This document shows positions 1 through 10,448 of a DNA stretch of 43,792 nucleotides, piece after piece. The translations under genes were made by a program, and so were the position numbers. The DNA is from Gnetum montanum (taxonomy: Eukaryota > Streptophyta > Gnetopsida > Gnetales > Gnetaceae). Under the pieces are notes generated by a model. That model had not been told where the DNA came from and ran no database searches. It was given only the letters and a program-made list of their open reading frames with translations. How positions within the stretch are numbered: position 1 is the first letter of the stretch; each line of letters starts with the position of its first letter. Location: assembly GCA_015680685.1 (NCBI GenBank), contig MNCI01007673.1:225259-269050 (forward strand). The letters run 5' to 3'.

Positions 1-430
1 CGGTTGCATGCAGGCAATGCTGAACATTCTTGTATGCAATCACACCCTATATCACTGTATGTGATGCATGGAACTTTCTTCTTCTCGATCTTCCCAAAAG
101 TGTTTTCCTTAGATATTTCCAAGGAAAGATTGTGGATTCCTAGGTGTGCATTTATGGTACTTAGCCATGCCCTTCCCATTATTATTGGGAAGTCCCCTTT
201 GTCATTGTTTACTTGTATCACTAGGAAATCAACTAGGTATGACCACCCACACATAGTGGTAATTATGTCCTCCACCAGTCCCAAGGGAACAGTGATGGAC
301 TGGTCAACCAGCTCTAAGTAAATATTGCTCTTCTTTAGTGGAGGCAGGTTCCAGGCTTTATACATCTCTTGTGATATTAAGTTGACTCCGAAACCTGAGT
401 TCAAAAAGAGCTTTACATGGTTCATTCCCA
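1..430 (-). pseudogene. retrotransposon aspartic protease, partial, active-site Asp lost
   Basis: The minus strand encodes a retropepsin-like segment: LFLNSGFGVNLISQEMYKAW, then LPPLKKSNIYLELVDQSI, then FPIIMGRAWLSTINAHLGIH. In Athila-type proteases the first block normally reads with D-x-G-A around the catalytic Asp, and the last block (PIILGRPFLAT) follows about 60 residues later. Here the Asp position (399-401) codes for Asn, a G-to-A change on the coding strand, so the enzyme could not have worked as read. The spacing and flanking hydrophobic pattern otherwise fit the family. In a live element the protease would cut Gag-Pol. It follows gag directly, as expected. Confidence 0.75.
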
Positions 431-559
431 GCTACTTGGAGATAGATTAAAGAACTTCTAGGGTCAAATAATTTCTTGGGAAGGTGGCCCTCCTTAACCA
501 AGTCAGTGACAGCATGTGTCAACATAACCATGTGTGTTGAGCTCTATTTTTGATTTGAA

Positions 560-1990
560 TGGAGCTTTGAAGCCTTATTTGATGGTGAAGTTCAGAGGCT
601 CAACCACTTGTGGTTGTGAGAGCTTGGTTGGACTGTTGGTTCTAAAGAAAGGTCTTCTCTTTGTATGGTTGTCAAAACCAGCAGTAGGTTGAAGGTTCAC
701 AGCTTTCGTGGCACTGTGTTGCTGTGGTTGAGTGGGGAGTTCCCCTTGCATTGCTGGAGCGGGTGGTAATGGAGTTATCGATGTGAGAGTTGCGAATGGC
801 TTTGGAAGATGGTATGTCTGTGGGTTATCTCTCCTAGGAGAAGGAGTCCTATAATACTCCCAAGCTTGGTAGTGACGTTGTGATGTCACGTGACCAACAA
901 AGTCACGTGGAGAGATTGGCTGCTGCACATAATAGCCATATGGATCCAGTTTCTGGTAAGGGTATTATTGCCGGTAAGGATTCATGATTTCCCTGCTTCC
1001 ATCCTTGGATTTGCTTTCATAGGTTGAACACCTAGGAGTACATTTGATACTTATCATTAAACAGTTCTAGCATTGTACTCCACCTCCAAATGGATTCCAA
1101 TTCTAAGGACCGGTACCAGCTCTCTACTTCTTTTACTAGTATCTAGAACAGCTTTAGTTTTTGCCATTTTTTCTCAATGTTCTATAAGGCACATGCATCG
1201 TGAAATGCTTTCAAGTGATTTTGAGGATCAGCGTTGTATCCCCCCTCAAATTGTGGGATATTATTCATTTCTAACCTCTTGATCCTACTATCTTTTTGGT
1301 GCCTTGTGGGAATTCTTATGGCCTCCATGATATCTAACATGCTTTGGGTTGTAAGTAGGGGTTCTTCGTGGTCATTTCGTTCATAGTGTCTGTGATGTCT
1401 ACACGGTTCCCTACTCTCCCTTCTTCTATGTCGTGATTCTCTAGAGTGTCCTCTTTCTCTTTCTTGACTCTCTTATCGAGGCTTCTCACTCTATTTACCT
1501 TTATCCTCACAGTTAGGCTCCTTATGACTGCATCCTAATACTGAAGGAGAGGGTGAATGTGACAATGAAGATGAAGAAGAAGGAGAACCATCACCATGAT
1601 GATGTTTCCTACCTTCTCTTTGGTGGTCCCAGCCCCGATTGTGATTATGATCAAAGTGCCCACCCTTATCATGTGTTTATGTTCCCTCATTGAACACTTG
1701 TTGTTCATGGGGATCAGAACCAAGATTGTGAATCATGGAGTGGAGGTTTTGATACACCACCTCCTGACCATCGTTAGGAGGGGGAACATCATTTTGTGGA
1801 GAACCTATTGAAATAGGTTCACCACCCTCAATTTCGCTTAAGATGGGTGGAGCGTTATGGTCCTTTGCCCATCAACGATGTATAGTATCTCTCCTGTAGC
1901 AAGTCCCTTTGACATTGTGCTTATGTGGGATGGTAATCCCTTGTGTCATAATTGCATGCAACATATTCCGCGTATAAGTGTGACATGCCT
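560..1990 (-). pseudogene. degenerate gag of the minus-strand Gypsy element
   Basis: Fragments of a Gag polyprotein are spread over several frames here. The longest open piece (928-575) is Pro/Gln-rich and ends with HTKRRPFFRTNSPTK, close to the Gag tail of the plus-strand element, which reads HHRRPFFRPDCKK. Upstream, around 1700-1450, is a His/Ser/Arg-rich linker coded by AT-poor triplets. Frameshifts and stops prevent one continuous protein. Gag would form the cytoplasmic particle that packages the element's RNA. No CCHC zinc knuckle is clear. The extent is approximate. Confidence 0.6.
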
Positions 1991-2376
1991 ACTCGCGCAA
2001 GAGCATGAAGAAGCATGTTGAGGACTGCTCGGTCTGGAGGCAACACTATGTTACCCTCCAAGTCTCTCCAACATAGTTCTTCATCTTGATGGAGAATAAA
2101 GGTAAAGTTAGTACATACTCATTGTGATGAATATATACCACACGGAACTATTGAGGAACTAGCGGATCTTGGTTACGTGTGGTGTACCGTCGACTATCTC
2201 TTACATTAGTCCTAGGCGGTGAGGTGCTTTTGTGCAAAGAAGAAGACAATTTTTTTTTATTCGCTGTGCTATTTACCGTTGTCTTATTTTTCTTTTGATC
2301 AACCCTAATGGTTCGTTCTAGCGTCCCAATGATATGAATGATCTCCTATGTTCTACGTAGCACACAAACAACTGAG

Positions 2377-2395
2377 TCCCCGACAACGATGCTAA
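2377..2395 (-). other. primer binding site (tRNA-Asp-like)
   Basis: Directly after the LTR end, the minus strand reads TTAGCATCGTTGTCGGGGA. This resembles TTGGCGCCGTTGCCGGGGA, which I recall as the tRNA-Asp-complementary primer site of Athila/Tat-type Gypsy elements. Three mismatches in the first ten bases look like C-to-T or G-to-A decay. The assignment to tRNA-Asp is from memory. Confidence 0.6.
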
Positions 2396-3203
2396 TGATG
2401 AGTGGCGAGGTACCCCTACACTCAACCATACGAATACGAGCGTCTGATGCGTGATCCGGTCGAACTCCAAGGACTAAGTGCTTATGCGCCTTAATGGAAC
2501 ACTTAAGGTTAATCAATCATTATCTTCCCAAGCTTACTTGTATTGTCACGGTTGTATGGTTAAGTAAGCTTGAGGTTTGTGATTTTTATATCTTTCATCT
2601 TTTTAATGTCTTATGCTAATAGGGGAAGGTGAAGAGAACTAAGTGACTAGCTCTCATTAACTATTCACTAACTAAGTTCTAATTTTCCTAGCACCAGTAT
2701 CCATTCCCACTTGCCGCACACACCTTGAACCAGTGCAACACTGCTGGGATTACCAAACGCTACTCGTTACTAGGTTACCAAGCGTTACACACGTGCTCGA
2801 AGCGGGCGTACTAAATGCACTTAACTAGGAGAGTCAAGGGTTGAGAGAGACTAATTATCTAGGAAAGCATTTAAATATTTAATAATAATTAATTCCTATT
2901 TAGATTAGTCCACATGATGCAGGGTTTATTAGAAAGTTCGTCTTTATTGCTGTACACAAATGTGTGCTCAGGTACAATTTGCTCAAATAAAGATCCATTC
3001 ACTTTAAGACTTCTACTGGAGGCACATGGAAATTATTCTAACTTTGGAATGGTAAAACTGCTATAGTTTGGCTAAGGATCTACATCTAAGTGCCTAAAAT
3101 AGGGAAAGCCGCCTCTTATTTATAGACATTGCGGCGGGCCATGATATCGTGTATGTGATATCGCGTGAACGCGATATCGCAGATGTAATATCGTGGCTCA
3201 TCA
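2396..3203 (-). repeat. 5' LTR of the minus-strand Gypsy element
   Basis: This 808-bp LTR starts TGATGAGCC at 3203 and ends CCACTCATCA at 2396 when read on the minus strand. Its last 60 or so bases match the LTR ends of the neighbouring plus-strand element, including a shared stretch around CTCGTATTCGTATGG, while the middle is strongly diverged. A TATAAATA box lies at 3117-3124. Three perfect GATATC palindromes (3143-3148, 3157-3162, 3173-3178) and one partial copy lie just upstream of it in U3. Confidence 0.8.
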
Positions 3204-3382
3204 AAGATAATATGAAGATTTTTTTTATTTTTTTTATTTTTCCCATTAGTTGTCATATCAAGAAAATGACCTCTATAGTAGATCTTCCTAGCATTAATCC
3301 AAAGTGATTTTTTGATACTGCTGATTTAAGTCTAAGATGCTGCTCTATGACTTTCTTCCAAAGCTTCATAGTATCGCTCATT
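3204..3382 (-). pseudogene. RTE-type LINE reverse transcriptase, downstream fragment
   Basis: Read on the minus strand from 3382, the sequence encodes MSDTMKLWKKVIEQHLR, then KNHFGLMLGRST, then a stretch ending near NLHII. These match the RTE-clade reverse transcriptase pattern (LMSHTMKLWERVIEQRLR..., then NQFGFMPGRST..., then K-D-L-H-M-V-F). The protein frame joins directly to the fragment at 11282-11500, which encodes the preceding residues, so this is the other half of one LINE cut apart by the LTR element at 3383-11276. Its downstream end is cut again at 3204 by the minus-strand LTR element. Confidence 0.85.
3378..3382. repeat. target site duplication, left copy (TCATT)
   Basis: TCATT directly abuts the first TG of the 5' LTR. 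The same five bases follow the last CA of the 3' LTR. Five bases is the usual integrase stagger for Ty3/Gypsy elements. Confidence 0.9.
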
Positions 3383-4229
3383 TGATGAATCATGATTCAT
3401 TGGGTTGCAATATCTGGTACACGATATCAGATACACAATATTAGGTATGCGATATCACATCCAACAACGATATTGGATATGCGATATTGTGGTTCCTGTG
3501 TGAGCCTATAAATACACATGAAAGCACACGGGAAGGCAGTCTTTTGTCAGTTAGAAATTAGTTTAAGAGTAGGATCTTTTTGTCATTTTTTCCTCTCAAC
3601 TCTATCTCCCAGTTCATGCCCACAGTGTGGTGATTGTAATTGTACAGCATCATTTATTTGAGTGTGACGTACTTGGACACGCACATGACCAGAAATAAAG
3701 ATCAAGATTACTTCATCATTGCAGCATTCACTTAGTTTAATTATTTAATTGTTATTGTTATTTATTGCTTCCGTAGTTAATATCTCTTCACCCTAACTCC
3801 TTAAATGAGAATGAGTACGACTTGATCACAAGCATTTAAGTGTGACTACTTTGTAACCCAATAGCATACCTAGGATCTACACTTGGTAATCCCAGAGGTA
3901 GTTGTACATGAGGTCCAACATGTGTATGGATGATTAAGGAATGGATCCTCATTGCATTTAGATTCTTCCTTCCTTTCCTCTTAGCTTAGTTAAAGATATT
4001 TTCCCTTGCCTCCAGGAGTACTGTTAGTTTAGGAACACATCATACACCTCACTCTGGACTAAACCATACATGACAAAGCAATTACTAGTCCAGGTGGGAA
4101 GACAGTGAACTGTGATCAATGAGTAACTATCTAGATACCACAACTAGCCCGTCTACGGAGTTCAACCGGATCATGCGTGAAACGCTCGTATTCGTATGGT
4201 TGAGTGTAGGGGTACCTCACCACTCATCA
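3383..4229 (+). repeat. 5' LTR
   Basis: 847 bp, TG...CA. It opens with a perfect 16-bp palindrome ATGAATCATGATTCAT (3385-3400). U3 then carries a run of GATATC-like motifs (about 3408-3492), followed by TATAAATA at 3507-3514. It differs from the 3' LTR by substitutions, many of them C/T or G/A, and by indels: an extra GATATC-bearing segment near 3428-3457 and a different sequence near 3806-3840. Confidence 0.92.
3507..3514 (+). promoter_or_regulatory. LTR TATA box
   Basis: TATAAATA sits about 120 bp into the LTR and is identical at the matching place in the 3' LTR and (on the minus strand) in the divergent LTR at 3117-3124. It would direct RNA polymerase II transcription of the element from the U3/R junction. 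Confidence 0.75.
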
Positions 4230-4230
4230 T

Positions 4231-4245
4231 TGGCACCGTTGCTGA
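4231..4245 (+). other. primer binding site (tRNA-Asp-like)
   Basis: TGGCACCGTTGCTGA lies one base after the terminal CA of the 5' LTR. It matches the remembered tRNA-Asp primer site TGGCGCCGTTGCCGG at 12 or 13 of 15 positions. The minus-strand element has a diverged version at the same place. Confidence 0.65.
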
Positions 4246-4366
4246 ATATAGTGCTATTTATTTAGATTAGTTACATCATACAAGATTGCTATAACAAAGT
4301 ATTCATGATACATATTTTAGAAAAAAGAATTAATTTCGATTAAGTCACACATAAATTCACACACAA

Positions 4367-6340
4367 TGTCTCTCTCACAAGACTATGATAACGTAACACC
4401 AATAAGGCAATTCATTGAAGAACCAACGAATTAATGATGACGAAGATGAAGTTTGGAGTATCCAATCTAATGTAGGGGTTTCCTATAAGCATAAATGAAG
4501 ACAACATCGTCCCAACTCTTGAATGCATAACTTACCTAGTGACGATGAACCCCTAGTGGCCACTCACGCCTAACGCAAATACAAGGGGCTGTTCGAATAT
4601 CCCACAGGCATCGTAAGGAAATCCATTTACCAAAGCTTGATTTAAACAACTTTTCTAAGTTTTTAGGAGGCTACGATTTAGATCTGCAACAACATTTACA
4701 AGCCTTCTATGATGCTTGTGCATGGAACAACATTGCTAATGGATGGCAAAAACTTAAGCTCTTTTCTATGACACTCGTTGGCCAAGCAAAAGTATGGTAT
4801 AGGTCGTTAAAACCAAAATCAATCTAACGTTGGCCAACAATGGTAGAGCTCTTCAACGAAAGATATCAAACCCATGCAAGAGTGTTAGCCTTGAGGAAAC
4901 AAATCGAAGAGTGGAAACAAGCACAACATGAACCCTTGGACATGGCCTTAGAAAGATATTATGCATTGTTAAACAACTACCCAGGCCATGAGTTCTCCAA
5001 AGAGAGGCTAATGTACCATATTATAGATAGGCTCCGTAATGAAACAAGGGAGACCCTAGGGATGTACGCCCAAGGTCAACTATATGAGCTATGAACCCAT
5101 CAATTCCAAGAGTTTATCAAATGGGTAGCAAAGGAAGAAGGAGAAATGGCTAAATGGAAGAATGTTGAAAAATCTCAATGAGACCAAAATCTTACATCAA
5201 CAAAGGTCCATAATCTAAAAGAGGAGAAATCAGCTCACCTCAAGGAGGTGGAACCATCTTTGCCAGTACTATAATCGTTGGATGAAATTGAGGCAAAGAT
5301 CAATAAGATGATGGAATGGATGCATAAAAAATGTGAAGAGTATGCCAACATTATTGGAGGTAGAGTCATGACAAACCAAGAAGCAAGACAAAATACCTTT
5401 GCCTGTACGATCACCCCAAGGGCCAATGTCCAATCTTGTCACATTTACAGGAGCATTGGGGAAGAGTGTTACACCTAGAGTTCATACAGAGATACTATGT
5501 TCAATCATAATGGCAACAATCCCAGTCGTGGGGGAGGCCACCCTCAAATTGGTTACACCCTTCATACCATCTGAACCTAAGTGCTTATCAAGTCCAACAT
5601 CTTGTTTTCCCAACCGAGCCAACATACTCTATCTCACCACATTATTATCATTCTCCCCAATACTATCAACCCATATCCTCTCTAACACAACCACCACCTT
5701 GGATACCTTGCACTTCTCCTCAATTTCAACATTCTCATCATTCACCTCCTTCTACATCGCCACCAAGTGTTCGAGAGGATTTTATGCCACCGCACCAACC
5801 CACGAATGTTACTTGTACTACTACTGCCAACAACAGTGGGAATCCTCCACAACATCATAGGCGTCCCTTCTTTAGACCTGATTGTAAGAAAGGACAGCAC
5901 ACTTTTGAGCCCACTACACCTTCCAACCCAGCACAAGTCCAACACTGTGGTGTAGCTTCCTCCTCAAACCCAACGCCTCATGTTACTTTCTTCATGCCAC
6001 CAATTAACACTCCAACAACCATATGGCTCAATGAATATAGCCATAACAGGAGACATCACAATCCTTGCATACCATCTTACGGTCAAGGGTGTCATAGTGG
6101 GTCAACCACTCACCAATTAACTACATCTTATAAATTGCCCCACTATGTCAATTATAATCAAGTGTGTGAACCCCACTTTGGGTACTTGCCAACCACCAAA
6201 TCGAAAGACACCCAATGGGTTGGATATGATTGGGGCCCAATATTTCCAACATGTAAGGATTCCGATCTTCCATTTATTAATTCTAGCCATGCTCAACCAT
6301 TTAGTTATGGGGGATACCATCCGTTCTAACAACAAGCAAA
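4367..6340 (+). pseudogene. degenerate gag of the pol-less LTR element
   Basis: The frame opens with ATG at 4367 (MSLSQDYDNVTPIRQF) and soon hits a stop. Further on it encodes KLFSMTLVGQAKVWYRSL (about 4750-4810), then the open segment 4840-5094 with MVELFNERYQTHARVLALRK and LMYHIIDRLRNETRETLG. This is the retrotransposon Gag capsid pattern (W-Y-x-L...F...F...R). A Lys/Glu-rich helix follows (about 5278-5400). A Pro/His/Thr-rich tail with HHRRPFFRPDCKK sits at 5784-6329 and resembles the Gag tail of the minus-strand element. Several stops (TAG, TGA, TAA) break it. In a live relative this protein would build the particle. No protease follows it here, unlike in the minus-strand relative. Confidence 0.8.
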
Positions 6341-6345
6341 ATTAA

Positions 6346-7715
6346 TAAATGTTGTTTTTCATTTTCTTTAATTTTGAAATTTTTAGTTTTTTACTTTTTC
6401 ACTTTTCAGTTTATTGTTTTGTCCTTTTTTCTTTTTGTGAGTAATCTTATCTACGAATAAAACATTCATGTGGCTCATTGGTTGCGGTGTTGTTCTATGC
6501 TATCAAGTCTTGGGTGATTAATTAATTGGATAGCAAGCCCACAACATCCATTCATCCATTCTATTAATAAGAGGTTCTACTCTGGGTACGATGATATTCT
6601 TGACCTCATTAAAACTTAAAGTAATATTGTGTTCATTATACCTAGAGCGAAGAAGGATGGACTAAGCGGGAATGACCAAGGTGTGACATCAAGGGAACTT
6701 GTGGATTCTCTTTGGTGACATATGTAGGAGTTATCATGTAGCTTGGTTGTACTAAGATCCTTGTAGATCTAATGAAAAATGGGAGTAAGAGTAATCAAAA
6801 GGCACTCAATCAAGGAAACTTAATGCTATTCTAGAGGGTCCCACTGGAAATACATGCACCCATGCTTGAAGGTAGGTGGCTTCTCTGGACTAAGCATTCA
6901 AAATAAAAAAGAGAGTAAGAGAAGAAGAAAAATAAAGGAGAGAAAAAACAAAGAGTGCCACAAAGCAAACTCACTCCTCCCTTGTATGAAATGCCAAGTG
7001 ATCGTATGCCTGGCTATCATGGTGCTCTTATGGTTGTCCATCCTTAAATGAAGTAATGCGATGTCATTGATTAGAGGAATGGACTTGGTCCTGATTTCGA
7101 AGTGACAAGTTAATGACACATTAATCATGCCCTACACACAGGATTCATTATGCCTTGAGTCCATTACCTCATGTCCCGATCTCTGCAATCCCTTCTACAA
7201 TTCACCTCACCTTGTTGTTCATATAATTGGGACTCGTATCTTGGGTAGCATGGAATTCACCTCTCATCACAGTGATATTTACATGTGTGTGTTTTGTGAA
7301 ATTGGTGTTGATTGCACTTAACCCTTCTAGTGCCCACAAACGTTTTAAGGTGTGGTTACGCAAGGGCATTATAGGTAGGAACCTACTTTGGGGAGGACCC
7401 ACTTGCGTAACCCGTGTGATTGCACTTATAACACATCTACCACACATCATTCACTACCCTCTAAGTATTACCAATGATTTTTTTCTTTCCCTTATTATCC
7501 TTCTAGTTCAAACGTTCCAATGAGCTAACACATATCCTTTTTTCCATTACTTTTTATGATTTTCATTGACAAATTTTACACCATTCTAATTTTTGTGCCT
7601 TTGAAATTAGTTGTCTTACCCTAGACCCCTTTACATTGACCTATATGTCCTCAGTTTATACCTTAGAGTTTTGAACATTTTAAAAAACTTTGGTAACTTT
7701 TTCAAGTGCCCTATT
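6346..7715 (+). other. non-coding internal stretch where pol would be expected
   Basis: This 1.4-kb stretch lies between gag and the accessory frame. The first 100 bp are strongly pyrimidine-rich (TTTTC runs, 6350-6440). I read all frames for protease, YVDD-type reverse transcriptase, RNase H and integrase signatures and found none. The short open frames here show no recognisable composition. An autonomous Gypsy element would have about 3 kb of pol at this point. Confidence 0.6.
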
Positions 7716-7719
7716 TTCG

Positions 7720-10262
7720 GTAGGACGTGATATTGGGACCTTTCACGAAATTCGCTCCTGAGGTCATTAGGGACCATCTCAAAGGGTCCCCATTATGGCC
7801 TATCCTCTCTGAAAGCAGTGCCTGGGACTTAGGAGAAATGTATCAATTTTAGCATAATAAAGAAGAAGGCACTACAGTTAACATTTATGGTGTATCTATT
7901 GATTTCTCCTTCCAAGCCATTCCAGAAGTATTAAACCTTTCAAATACAAGGCCAAAGGTTGGTCGTCTGTCCACTCACTCTAATGCTGATGCACGAAAGG
8001 TTTGGTTAGACAGGGCGTACAGTAAAGAAGATAAGACCTATGGAGAGTTGACATTGGAAGAGAAAATCTACTTTAAAATTGGAACTTATCATACCTTCCC
8101 CACAAAAGGGTTAAATAGAATTTCAACATATGCAACAAGAGGATGTGTGATATTAATGGAAAAGGTTAACGCTAACTTGCCTCATCTATATTTTATGGAG
8201 ATCCTAAGGCAATTTGAAGAATGTAAGATAGGGAAGTTTGTGTTGCCCTTCCCTTGTCTCATCAGGAAGTTGTGCAACCATGCTGGTATTTGAGGATACA
8301 CTAATGATGTCCTCAGGAAAGCCCAAAATGCTTCATACACTGAATTGCTAAAGCCACTAGCTGTAAGAAAAATTACTGGTGAGACACTGGGGCCAGGACA
8401 AGAGCAAGAATAGATAGTGGGGCCCACTGCAACTCAACTTACAAGGCCCAGACAACCTCCAAGCACAGGACCCAGTCAATAGTAAGAAGTAGGGCCCAAC
8501 ACAAGCCAGTGAGACCAACCGCCGCCACCGCCGTAAGACTATCGATCGTCGATGAGCCATCTTAGGGCCATCACTGAGACAGTTAGTTGGGGAAGTCATG
8601 ATGATGCAAATATCTTCTGCGTCATCAATGATATCGTACGGTCCACTATCTCTATAGATCATGCACAGGGCGAGGTGTCCATTCAAACAGGAGGAGAGGA
8701 GAGTTATTGGTTGCAACAGATTTTAGGGAACGCTACATCCTTTCAGGTGCAACTAGAGACTGGTGAAGGAGCCACAGTGGTGGTCATGTAGCAACAAGAT
8801 GTAGTAGGAGCTGCAAAAGTGGTCACAAACCACATCAAGAAATATTTTAATGTCCTTGTTGTGTCACTAGCAGATTTCACGAGAGCACGAGATGCTCAAA
8901 CTTTAGCCTGTCCCTTAATGACTCCTGTGGAGCATGAGGATGTGCTTAATCGACTGCTGCAAATAGGATAGGTGATGACATCCTTGTTTGACATCCCACA
9001 AGATGTTACAGCAGTACAATCAGACCTCATCTCCACCAAGGGAAAGCTAGTCATGATAGAGATGAGGATCGAGCATGTAGAAGCAGAAGTGGTAAGACTA
9101 CAAGAAAGGCTCGTAACCCTACAAGCAGCACAACGGGATCCCTCTCAATTCATTCCCATGGACTAGCTAGACATCTTCGGGATGGACCAACTTAACAAAT
9201 TGCTGGCAGAAAATAAAAAGGTGGCAGAGGAAAAAGAGAAGGAAAATTGGAATGCCTCCATGGCACAAGCACAAACTTATGTGCACGGCAAGGCACTTAA
9301 GGCCTTACAAGAAGAAAATAAACAGCTTGTTGCTGACAATCTTCGATTGACCTTTGTGGAGAAACAAAAGAATGTTCTCGAAGAACATTTTCAGCTGTTG
9401 CGAGAACAAATGATTAGGGTCAACCAAGACATGAACTGCTTGGCTAGAGAAAATTGAACCCTCTCAATGGAGGAGGTACGTGCCATTCGTCAGAAGACAG
9501 CTATCAAAATAAGCACGTGGCAGAAAGAGGCCAAGCGGCACGAAAAGTTAAAAGAGCACTTCTGAGACCATATGGGAATGTACAAACAAATCATTGAAAA
9601 GGAGATCCATATGGCTAAGACCCACATGAATGCTTTCAATGCACCACATACTGATTGGCAGGCCATATTGGATACATATGCATTTGCCCACCAAGCGAAA
9701 CTTAAGAGTCGGGACTTGCAGATTTAAGATCTTACAAAATACATGGAGTTGGCAAATCTAAGGTATGCCAATCTAGCCATGTTGACAGCAGGGTGCCCAA
9801 GGATAGAGCTCGAGAAGCAGGTAGTTATCACCTATGCCAAGTGTGAAGAAAAATTTGCAGAACACAAGAAGACGTTACAGAGGTTGGAAGCTGTAAATTC
9901 TGAATTAGAGGTGGTTAAAGCAAGCTACCAAGGACAAAAAGATATCGCAACAGACTTGGCTCAAAGGCTTACAGATTTTTAGGAGTACAGAGATAAAGCC
10001 AGAGCCTACGAGGAGGAACGATGATTGTTTGTGGCCTAGTACGTCAAGGCAAACACAATGTTTTCACAACTACCATGCCCATGGAAGGTGCTGACTCCGT
10101 CAAACATTGGAGCATCAACATGGATGGCACAAGATGTTCGAACTGAAGAGGAGAAACTCCAGGCACTACTTCAACGTCATCACCTTCCAAAATCTGGAGC
10201 GTAGGACAAGGGAAAGCAACCCATGGAGGAGCCACCGCCACCAGGAACCACATGAGTTCCAT
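7720..10262 (+). pseudogene. accessory reading frame: PF20167-like domain plus long coiled coil
   Basis: The frame runs with scattered stops (TAG, TGA, TAA). An N-terminal domain includes VIRDHLKGSPLWPILSES, then VNIYGVSIDFSFQAIPEVLN, then ELTLEEKIYFKIGTYHTFPT, and ends with LPFPCLIRKLCNHAGI near 8292. That order (GVxIDFS..AI, then a W/F-rich helix with P-T, then FPxLIxxLCxxAG) matches the 'putative plant transposon protein' family as I remember it (PF20167). From about 8970 to 9990 the product is a Lys/Glu/Gln-rich coiled coil with heptad Leu/Val spacing, such as LQEENKQLVADNLRLTF. It ends with a Pro-rich tail, EEPPPPGTT. No membrane segment is visible, so it is not a typical envelope-like protein. 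A structural or RNA-packaging role is inference. Confidence 0.7.
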
Positions 10263-10437
10263 CCAAATTTGTAATTTTAGGGATTTTTCATTTTGTCATG
10301 TTGTGTCCAATTTTGTTCTATTGAGTTCTCCACTACAGCATGAATAACTTCCTTGTTAGTCAATAATCCCATACCTATCCACTATGTAATAAATGGAATT
10401 TGTTCTCATTCTGACCTGAGGACAAGTTTTCATTTAG

Positions 10438-10448
10438 TCGTGGGGGTA
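10438..10448 (+). other. polypurine tract
   Basis: The bases TCGTGGGGGTA immediately precede the 3' LTR. The G run is the expected plus-strand primer for reverse transcription, although it is short. Confidence 0.55.

Larger units (their letters stand above)
1..3203 (-). mobile_element. Athila-like Ty3/Gypsy LTR retrotransposon, 5' part (truncated by window edge)
   Basis: Read on the minus strand, this stretch shows in order an LTR (3203-2396), a primer binding site, a degenerate gag and a retroviral-type aspartic protease that runs off the window at base 1. Reverse transcriptase, integrase and the second LTR would lie to the left, outside the window. The LTR begins TGATGA and ends CATCA, like the LTRs of the plus-strand element at 3383-11276, and both carry GATATC motifs and a TATAAATA box, so the two are relatives. 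The element sits inside an RTE-type LINE whose sequence resumes at 3204; the bases AAGAT at 3204-3208 would be one target duplication, the other being out of view. The coding parts have many stops, so this is an old, inactive copy. Confidence 0.8.

Noticed and set aside
575-928. 117-residue minus-strand frame as a host gene
   Set aside because: It lies in order between the LTR and protease of a Gypsy element and matches the Gag tail of the neighbouring element.
8970-9990. coiled-coil region as a host structural gene
   Set aside because: It lies between the LTRs of one element, continues the frame of the PF20167-like domain and shares that element's decay.
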